From Spirosoma utsteinense (lineage in GTDB: Bacteria; Bacteroidota; Bacteroidia; Cytophagales; Spirosomataceae), in contig NZ_VFIA01000014.1 in NCBI RefSeq assembly GCF_014282275.1, forward strand, positions 62,001 to 126,000: a stretch of 64,000 nt of DNA. The letters are read 5' to 3'. Made by a program: the position numbers and the translations under genes. The notes below the pieces were generated by a model. It saw nothing but the letters and a program-made list of their open reading frames with translations, made no database searches and was not told where the DNA came from. Shown here piece after piece: positions 1 to 5,976 of this stretch (its first letter is position 1; every line of letters begins with the position of its first letter).

Positions 1-804
1 TGCCAGCAGATAACCTCTAAAGTCAATTGAGAACGAATAATGCGTCCGATTTGGATCCCCTACTTTAGCCGATGTGTTTAACGAGTCAGCACAAATCTGG
101 CTCCACTGCTGTTGTAATCCTTCTACACTTTGTTGCGCCTGCTCCTGGGTATATTCGCCCGTGTAACCTTTCATCCGTTCCTCCCGTATAATGCCTTGTT
201 GGCGACCATCCAGAAAGCCTGAAAAAGCAATCAAATGAGTCACTTTAGGGTTGGAATAAGCGGTCTTAATGGCCACGCCGTACCCTTCCGAACCACCCGC
301 CAACACCACTCGTTTAGCATCGGCCCAAGGTTGCTGAAGCACAAATTTCAGGACTGCGTTCGTCTGACGTACATAGTAGTCCAGATAATTATGAGCCTGA
401 TACTTGGGTGGATACATAGCCGGTTTAGGGTTGTTTCGAGTAGTAAATAACGTATCCAAGTAGGCATCATTCTCAATGATTGGAACACCGGGCTTAGCAA
501 TCATGATGCTATAGTATTCCGCTTCATGATCGTAGCAACTAATGGGCAACTCCGTAAACGAAGGCCGATTATTTTTGGGATTGATGGTGAATAGGGGAAT
601 TGGAAGTGAGCCTTGACGAAACAAAAAAACAGGCTTCTTGACTTTTAGCTCGCCAGGCTTAGTAACGACGGCAAATGTGACCGAATCGCCCTCGAACGGA
701 ATGGTAAAGACGGTATAGCCCCCAACCGCTCGTGGCGTATGTTGGGCATACAGGCTGTTAATTGCCGAGAAAATTAGGTAAGCAGAAATCAGGAAGAACT
801 TCAC
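1..804 (-). CDS. Secreted alpha/beta hydrolase, C-terminus cut by the window edge
   Basis: The reading frame runs open from a GTG start to the window edge, 268 codons, so the C-terminus is missing. GTG was chosen because an in-frame TGA lies shortly upstream and no ATG lies between. The N-terminus (VKFFLISAYLIFSAINSLYAQ) reads as a signal peptide ending in YAQ. Around the middle the segment VVLAGGSEGYG gives a G-x-S-x-G nucleophile elbow, the mark of serine alpha/beta hydrolases, so an esterase or peptidase acting outside the cytoplasm is likely. The substrate cannot be told. The catalytic Asp and His would lie partly in the missing part. Confidence 0.7.
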   Translation of the reverse strand, partial: MKFFLISAYLIFSAINSLYAQHTPRAVGGYTVFTIPFEGDSVTFAVVTKPGELKVKKPVFLFRQGSLPIPLFTINPKNNRPSFTELPISCYDHEAEYYSIMIAKPGVPIIENDAYLDTLFTTRNNPKPAMYPPKYQAHNYLDYYVRQTNAVLKFVLQQPWADAKRVVLAGGSEGYGVAIKTAYSNPKVTHLIAFSGFLDGRQQGIIREERMKGYTGEYTQEQAQQSVEGLQQQWSQICADSLNTSAKVGDPNRTHYSFSIDFRGYLLA

Positions 805-943
805 AAGCTCAGACGGTCTCAGTGGTCAGCAAAGGTGGACGGCCAAGCTTTTGCCTCCAAGTTAAGATTTGTTAAATACGGGCAAGTGAGTATTAACTGT
901 CTTACTAAACGCCCCATTTAAGGAGCAGATGCATGATGGTTGT

Positions 944-978
944 ATCGTCTCACTTTGGGGAGGGTTTTGTGAGACGAT
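944..978. repeat. 10-bp perfect inverted repeat upstream of the aldo/keto reductase
   Basis: ATCGTCTCAC at 944-953 is matched exactly by its reverse complement GTGAGACGAT at 969-978, with a 15-nt spacer. It lies in the divergent promoter region and could be an operator or an RNA hairpin. No T-tract follows, so it is not a clear terminator. Confidence 0.55.
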
Positions 979-1055
979 CGCTAGTAGACATAAGCAATTT
1001 TTAGGTCTCAGTAACCTTATTCCTGTGGTTGTATTCCACAACATCATTTTTTACC

Positions 1056-1102
1056 ACGGCTCAACTTTAAATGAGCCGTACAGACAAAATAGTTGAGCCG
1101 TA
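1056..1102. promoter_or_regulatory. Repeated TGAGCC boxes just upstream of the aldo/keto reductase
   Basis: ACGGCTCAACT (1056-1066) is the exact reverse complement of AGTTGAGCCGT (1091-1101). TGAGCCGTA occurs at 1072-1080 and again at 1094-1102, a 22-bp period. The close helical spacing and the position within 50 bp of the reductase start suit a dimeric regulator such as the AraC-type protein encoded by the next gene. This is inference from layout. Confidence 0.45.
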
Positions 1103-1142
1103 GAGGAAACTAAGGCGTGTGTTGGCGTTCGATCTTTGTAGC

Positions 1143-2114
1143 ATGAAAAACATCACAAAAATTCAGTTGGGTCAAAACGGCCCCTTCGTCTCCAAACTTG
1201 GTTTAGGCTGTATGCGTATGTCTTCGATCTGGGGCGGGGCTACGCCTGATGAAACCGAAAGCATCGCTACGATCCATGAAGCTTTGGATAGGGGTATCAA
1301 TTTTTTGAACACCGGAGACTTTTACGGGGCCGGTCATAATGAAATGCTGGTAGGCAAAGCCATTAAGGGAAGGCGCGACGATGCCTTCATCAGCGTAAAA
1401 TTCGGGGCTATCTTTCACAACGGTCAGCCCATAGGCATGGATCTGCGTCCCATCGCGATCAAGAATTTTATCAACTACTCGCTGACCCGTTTAGGTATTG
1501 AAACAATTGACCTCTACCAGCCTAGCCGAATGGATAACAGCGTGCCGGTGGAGGACATCATTGGAACAGTCGTCGACCTGATTCAAGAAGGTAAAGTGCG
1601 TACCATTGGCGTGTCGGAAATTACGGCTGACCAACTTCGTAAAGCCAACGACATTCACCCTATAAGCGCGCTGGAGATCGGTTACTCGCTGGCCGACCGT
1701 CAGATAGAAAGCGAACTGCTGCCAACAGCAAAGGAATTAGGCATTGGCATAGTGGCCTTCGCCACTACGGCTGAAGGCTTGTTAACCGGTGAACTGAAAG
1801 CGCCACTCGCCGATAACGATTACAGGAACCATTTCTCTCGTTTTCAAGGTAAAAACTTACTGGAAAACCTGGAAAAAGTCGACGTCTTAACGCAAGTAGC
1901 CAGCAACAAAGGTTACACCCCAACTCAGGTGGCAATCGCCTGGGTGAACGAGCAAGGCGATCATATTATGCCATTAGTCAGCATGAGTCGTCGGTCGCGC
2001 TTACCCGAAAACACGGCAGCGATGACTATTGAATTTACACCGGAAGAGATGAATACCTTGAATACTACGTTTGCAATGGGCGCCATTCTTGGTGGCACTT
2101 ACTTACAACGTTAA
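1143..2114 (+). CDS. Aldo/keto reductase (AKR superfamily)
   Basis: Cytosolic NAD(P)H-dependent carbonyl reductase of the AKR superfamily. The start MKNITKIQLG is preferred over the in-frame ATG at 1119 because family members begin close to this motif. The TIM-barrel signatures GLGCMRMS, FLNTGDFYG (catalytic Asp and Tyr) and ISVKFG (catalytic Lys) are present. The usual catalytic His is replaced: the site reads DLYQPSRMD. A replaced His is known in the subgroup resembling pyridoxal reductase, which has YxPAR at this place, so the enzyme may still be active with altered specificity. Its stop codon abuts the ATG of the AraC regulator, implying one transcript. Confidence 0.9.
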   Translation: MKNITKIQLGQNGPFVSKLGLGCMRMSSIWGGATPDETESIATIHEALDRGINFLNTGDFYGAGHNEMLVGKAIKGRRDDAFISVKFGAIFHNGQPIGMDLRPIAIKNFINYSLTRLGIETIDLYQPSRMDNSVPVEDIIGTVVDLIQEGKVRTIGVSEITADQLRKANDIHPISALEIGYSLADRQIESELLPTAKELGIGIVAFATTAEGLLTGELKAPLADNDYRNHFSRFQGKNLLENLEKVDVLTQVASNKGYTPTQVAIAWVNEQGDHIMPLVSMSRRSRLPENTAAMTIEFTPEEMNTLNTTFAMGAILGGTYLQR

Positions 2115-2942
2115 ATGACCAGTCCAGCCGAAATTCTTCCGGGAGTGATTTTCTACTCTTACCTCTCCACTGAGCGGAAGGAGAAAGTATGTTTCTGGAA
2201 CCACCATACCTTGATATTGCAGGTTTCAGGACAGCTTACCTTAGAGACCTCCGGGCAAACCATTTCGATGACTGGAGGAGAAATGCTGCTGATCGGCAAA
2301 AACCAGTTGGGTACGCTCACCAAAACACCGCTGCCTGGCGGGAACTATGAAACAATCGTGATATCCCTGCAGGAGGACCTGTTGCGTAAGATTGTATTAG
2401 AGGAAAAGCTCGAAGCGGACCGGAAATACATTGGCCCGCCCAATCTCTTGATTCCTGCCAACGAATTTCTGCAGGGCTATTTTCAATCTGTCGTTCCCTA
2501 CGCCCGAAGTTCAGGAGCGACCATGACCGACGAAATGGGCATTCTGAAAGTGAAGGAAGGCGTTAAATTGCTATTACTGGCCCTACCGGGACTTGGCAAC
2601 TTCTTATTCAACTTTTCAGCACCTTACAAGATAAACCTGGAAAATTTCATGCTCAGTAACTTTCATTTCAACGTTCCCGTTGAAAAATTCGCGCAGCTTA
2701 CCGGCCGCAGCTTGGCCGCCTTCAAACGCGATTTCCTGAAAACATTCGGTGTTCCGCCCCGTCATTGGCTACAGGACAAACGGCTGACTGAAGCAAAGCA
2801 CCTCATCGAAACCAAACATCAAAGACCCTCGGCAATTTACCTTGACCTGGGATTTGAAAGCCTGTCACACTTCTCCCATTCCTTCAAGAAAAAGTTCGGC
2901 GTAGCGCCTACTGCACTGAATTATGGTCTTTCTCCAAAGTGA
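2115..2942 (+). CDS. AraC family transcriptional regulator
   Basis: A 275-residue regulator. It has an N-terminal cupin-like sensor region (about 1-165) and a C-terminal AraC-type double helix-turn-helix (about 175-270) with the segments VEKFAQLTGRSLAAFKRDF and YLDLGFESLSHFSHSFKKKF, ending in the family's FGVAP motif. The ATG follows the TAA of the aldo/keto reductase with no gap, so the two are translationally coupled and the reductase is the likely target. The inducer is unknown. The repeat boxes upstream of the reductase are candidate binding sites. Confidence 0.9.
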   Translation: MTSPAEILPGVIFYSYLSTERKEKVCFWNHHTLILQVSGQLTLETSGQTISMTGGEMLLIGKNQLGTLTKTPLPGGNYETIVISLQEDLLRKIVLEEKLEADRKYIGPPNLLIPANEFLQGYFQSVVPYARSSGATMTDEMGILKVKEGVKLLLLALPGLGNFLFNFSAPYKINLENFMLSNFHFNVPVEKFAQLTGRSLAAFKRDFLKTFGVPPRHWLQDKRLTEAKHLIETKHQRPSAIYLDLGFESLSHFSHSFKKKFGVAPTALNYGLSPK

Positions 2943-3011
2943 TTTACTAGTTTCATAAAACGGCCTTTTTTCAAGTTTGCCTATAGCCACTGACCTATCA
3001 TTAAAAAGGTG

Positions 3012-3524
3012 TCACCCAACATGCACAGCTCTATAGGCTAATGCCGCTGTTGGTAAGCGTGGATCAATCGGGTAAGATTGAATCGAGAGGACGCGGCACT
3101 CGCTGCGCTGAGCATGTAAGGGATCTATCAATACATTCCGGGAAGGTGACAGGGGAAAAATAGCTGAAGGTAAGGCCAAACAGAAGCACTTGTGGCGCTC
3201 GAACTGCTGTTCAGCAAAAAGCGGTAAGCCTACAGGGGTAGCATAGGGATTATCCCAGCCAAGAGGCAGCTCTTCTAGGCGAACAAAGCGTATGGAGTGA
3301 TCGGATACGGCAATTTCACATAGAATCAGCGGAGGCAGGTCCGCTAAAGGCGTGCCATCCAGATGCACCATGTACTCCAGCAAACATAGCTCGGGGGTAG
3401 TGACCGTGTAGACCATAGACCGCCCTTGGGCATTCCACAGCCCACCCCATAACTTAGCTCCTGTACCCTCCAGGATGCTGTCACGGTGCGCGTCGGTTTG
3501 GATACGATACAGCGTGATGGCCAT
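3012..3524 (-). CDS. RES-domain toxin (NAD+-degrading), toxin of a type II TA pair
   Basis: A 170-residue RES-domain protein. Members such as MbcT and ParT degrade or transfer NAD+ and so stop growth. Expected family residues are visible: Arg in the opening LYRIQ, the GGLWN turn, VYTV, Glu in CLLEYMVHLD, Ser in LPSAI and Asn in SRNVLIDP. The family fold usually ends near DPRL. Here about 13 residues follow, a modest extension. The ATG at 3524 overlaps by one base the stop codon (TAATG) that the upstream antitoxin would use in its ancestral frame, a typical TA coupling. The toxin frame itself looks intact. Confidence 0.9.
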   Translation of the reverse strand: MAITLYRIQTDAHRDSILEGTGAKLWGGLWNAQGRSMVYTVTTPELCLLEYMVHLDGTPLADLPPLILCEIAVSDHSIRFVRLEELPLGWDNPYATPVGLPLFAEQQFERHKCFCLALPSAIFPLSPSRNVLIDPLHAQRSECRVLSIQSYPIDPRLPTAALAYRAVHVG

Positions 3525-3948
3525 TAGCTGAAGACACCGTATTCAATCCGCCCCAAGATATCTCGATTAACTGGACACCGGTGGGACTATCCAGCAGATC
3601 TAAGGAGGTACGATCCCCTAACAGACGTAAAGGTCGACGCAGCCAGCGGTTGAACATGCCTTGATTCTGAAAAATGGTTGTTCCACAGCCAGCCAATCGA
3701 CCCAGTAGCAGAAGCTTTTCGGAGGTAGAGGCATCGAGTCGCGCAGCCTTTGCGTGTCGGTGGAAGGTAGCTGTCGATTGATTAAGCAGCCGAACCATCT
3801 CCTTATCGGTAACCCCCAGTAGTCCGGCGATGCGTCCAGCCTCGGTGCCCAACAGCCCTTGGCGGGAGCGGTCAATGAGTTGAAGAGCCGTCATTGGCTG
3901 AGAATAGGGTTTATGTTCGCTACTGTAAGCAGTAGCTTGGGTTGCCAT
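3481..3948 (-). CDS. Xre/MbcA/ParS-type antitoxin (DUF2384), C-terminal frameshift
   Basis: A 155-codon frame whose N-terminal part resembles the Xre-like helical domain of MbcA/ParS antitoxins. Residues about 60-125 match the DUF2384 toxin-binding domain, with FNRWLRRP, LLGDRTSLDLLDSPTGVQLIE. The family then ends in a tail like EDILGRIEYGVFS. That peptide is encoded here, but in the -1 frame from about 3562 to a TAA at 3526-3524 that overlaps the toxin ATG. In the annotated frame translation instead runs on through ISWGGLNTVSSANGHHAV into the toxin gene, a 44-bp overlap. One missing G near 3562 explains this. It may be a true mutation or a base-call error. It would normally neutralise the toxin and repress its own promoter. 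Confidence 0.85.
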   Translation of the reverse strand: MATQATAYSSEHKPYSQPMTALQLIDRSRQGLLGTEAGRIAGLLGVTDKEMVRLLNQSTATFHRHAKAARLDASTSEKLLLLGRLAGCGTTIFQNQGMFNRWLRRPLRLLGDRTSLDLLDSPTGVQLIEISWGGLNTVSSANGHHAVSYPNRRAP

Positions 3949-4001
3949 ATTGTGCCATCAAATAGGGCGTGCAGCCTCATTTGATAGCATTGTAACTATG
4001 C

Positions 4002-4043
4002 TTTTGATACTTCCGGTTCAGGTATGAACTGGAAGTATCAAAA
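4002..4043. repeat. 19-bp imperfect palindrome upstream of the TA pair
   Basis: TTTTGATACTTCCGGTTCA (4002-4020) and TGAACTGGAAGTATCAAAA (4025-4043) are reverse complements except for one position, with a GGTA loop. The A- and T-rich outer ends would suit a bidirectional terminator between the lipoprotein gene and the antitoxin. It could also be an operator for the autoregulated TA operon. A smaller repeat, AGCAT/ATGCT at 3986-4002, lies nearer the antitoxin start. Confidence 0.6.
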
Positions 4044-4159
4044 AGCTGGGTAACTGGAGTTTTACGGTGACTACGGCGGAAACCAAACTCAAGCGATGGT
4101 ATGAACAAGTGAATCCGGTAAACAAACCAGTTGTTTCCATTAATTAAATTGGAACAGTA

Positions 4160-4549
4160 CTAGTCACAACCGCAAAAACAATACATAGTGGCGGCCCCTG
4201 GTCTTAACTCATGAGTTGTCACAGCCGTGCCAGTAGGATAGCTGATCGTTAAGGTTTGCCCATCGCCTGAAAGTTTGCCGTTTACGATGATCGGCTGACC
4301 GGCGAAACCGGCTCCGGTAAAGGTGAAGTACTCCGCTTTGACGGAAAATTGTTGGTGTCTATCAAGCTTCATTTGGGGCAAAATGATATACTCACAACAC
4401 ATCCCACTCAGACGAAACCCCTGTGAATCGGGCGCTAACTGGATGCAGCCCTGTGACCAGGTATCCAAAGGCAGCGGGTCTTTGGGATTGCAGCTCAGCA
4501 GAGATACCCATAGTACAAAGAGTAACGTCGAACTTGATTTAGCGGCCAT
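4160..4549 (-). CDS. Small hypothetical lipoprotein
   Basis: A 129-residue protein with a lipoprotein signal. A hydrophobic stretch (LLFVLWVSLLSC) ends in a lipobox Cys at about residue 20. The rest is probably beta-rich and carries Cys pairs (GMCCEY) and a Cys-rich end (YCFCGCD). I do not recognise the family and see no catalytic motif. It is transcribed toward the TA pair, separated by the palindrome at 4002-4043. Likely anchored in the outer or inner membrane on the periplasmic side. Confidence 0.7.
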   Translation of the reverse strand: MAAKSSSTLLFVLWVSLLSCNPKDPLPLDTWSQGCIQLAPDSQGFRLSGMCCEYIILPQMKLDRHQQFSVKAEYFTFTGAGFAGQPIIVNGKLSGDGQTLTISYPTGTAVTTHELRPGAATMYCFCGCD

Positions 4550-4741
4550 CGTATAGTAGATCTACGGCGGGCAAGCAAGCCCGGCACTAGCTGGACCCCG
4601 ATACTCTGGTTCTGGTTGGAAAGCAGTTCAAAAGCGCGAAGCATGGCGTAGTGCTTTTCTCATAGCTTCCTGAATACGAATAAGCACGTGAAGTAGACTG
4701 ACTTGCCGAGCGCCCATCTTTACAGACTTATTAAACAATCA

Positions 4742-5818
4742 TTAATTAACTTGCGTAGCTATCAAGGTTACTTTTTTATTGGAAATCAGTACATCGACCA
4801 GTCGATCCAGCTCGTCATTGCAATCAATTGCTGTCCGTTTACCTACCTCCAGGAGAGCCCGTAAATTCTTGGGTTTTGCATTGTCCATGGCCATATCAGC
4901 ATCGCCAAGATCGGCAGGCTGAAACCGGATATACTGATTTTCCCTTTTCACGGCTGAGTACATCTTGGTAAGATGGTAATCCGTTACTTCAGCGGCTCCT
5001 GACATCATGATATCAATGACGGGTCGTACCCAGGCAATCGACCCCCAATTCCGCGCTTCGTTGTACGAGTATGATTCATTCTCGCTACCAGTACCCAGCG
5101 AAACGATTAGCATGTCGGCGGCTTTCAGCTTGGGATTCATATTGCGCACTTCCGAGTAAGCGCACAAGGCTGGATTGTTGGCAAAGACACCTCCATCAAT
5201 CAATGGATACGTAACTTCATCCAGCGAACAGGTAAGTGCCGTTTCAAAGTAAGTGGGTGCAGCTGACGTTGCCCGGCAAACATCCCGAAGCAGGTAATCA
5301 TGGGAGTTACCAAATGTCTCTGCATCGACCTGATTGAAGAAGTGAGTCCTTCGTCGGCGAATGTCATAGGAAGTAATCAGGCAGGGTCTCAATAGCTCAC
5401 TAAGCTTTGTATTGCCCAAATACCGCTTCAAAACTCGTTCAAGTTGTGTAGCATCATGTTTTTCATCCCCCACCCCATCGGCTGAAGCGATCTTTTTCCA
5501 GATAGATACGTCAAAAATATCGTCGCCCTGTTCCAGGTAAAGATTTAGTGCGTCCTGCGCTGAGAAACGGGGGCGGCCCGGATTTTTGGAGTCTGGACAC
5601 AGGTAGAGGGTCGTTAAAATGCCACCCGTTGAGGTCCCGGCAAAAAAGTCAAAGAAATCAGATAGCCTAACCGCATCGGTGTAGTGGGCGGCTAACTCCG
5701 GAGTCTGCAAAACCCTGGCGGCTAGTTTAGCTTCCAGGGTTACCATGACCTGACCCGGGATGATTCCCCGGATACCACCACCATCAATAGATAGAATCGT
5801 ATACATATGCACTGTCAA
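4742..5818 (-). CDS. Patatin-like phospholipase
   Basis: A 358-residue cytosolic-type patatin. The oxyanion loop DGGGIRG is near the N-terminus, the nucleophile elbow GTSTGG sits around residue 62, and the catalytic Asp lies in DGGVFANNPA. This is the Ser-Asp dyad of patatin acyl hydrolases, which release fatty acids from membrane lipids. Either the annotated ATG or the ATG four codons later (MYTILSIDGGG) could be the start. There is no signal peptide. Some bacterial patatins are effectors in CBASS defence, but no nucleotide cyclase or other defence partner lies next to this gene, so a lipid-turnover role is equally likely. Confidence 0.9.
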   Translation of the reverse strand: MTVHMYTILSIDGGGIRGIIPGQVMVTLEAKLAARVLQTPELAAHYTDAVRLSDFFDFFAGTSTGGILTTLYLCPDSKNPGRPRFSAQDALNLYLEQGDDIFDVSIWKKIASADGVGDEKHDATQLERVLKRYLGNTKLSELLRPCLITSYDIRRRRTHFFNQVDAETFGNSHDYLLRDVCRATSAAPTYFETALTCSLDEVTYPLIDGGVFANNPALCAYSEVRNMNPKLKAADMLIVSLGTGSENESYSYNEARNWGSIAWVRPVIDIMMSGAAEVTDYHLTKMYSAVKRENQYIRFQPADLGDADMAMDNAKPKNLRALLEVGKRTAIDCNDELDRLVDVLISNKKVTLIATQVN

Positions 5819-5976
5819 TTAGGTCCGGGAGGAAGTCGTGTTAATTCTATAAATCTATACATGTAGTGGTAATCAGAAGACGGGAAAAACACCCTTTTTA
5901 GAGTAAGGTCATGCTTACCTATACTGCCTGAATACGTCAATACCTGTTTTCTCAGAAAAGATAATCAGTAAGCCCC

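Larger units (their letters stand above)
805..1142. other. Intergenic region with two sets of inverted repeats
   Basis: This gap separates the divergently transcribed hydrolase and aldo/keto reductase. I see no convincing gene in it. A 61-codon minus-strand frame (862-1047) has no recognisable features. The region does hold two repeat structures, listed separately, that could be binding sites for the AraC-type regulator encoded at 2115. Confidence 0.5.

Noticed and set aside
862-1047. Minus-strand frame of 61 codons upstream of the aldo/keto reductase
   Set aside because: It overlaps a 10-bp inverted repeat, has no recognisable motif and shows unlikely composition for a protein.
3541-3570. 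Programmed -1 frameshift as the reason for the split antitoxin tail
   Set aside because: The sequence near the switch (ATCGAGATATCTTGGGG) has no canonical slippery heptamer and I saw no convincing downstream stimulator. A single-base deletion or error is simpler.
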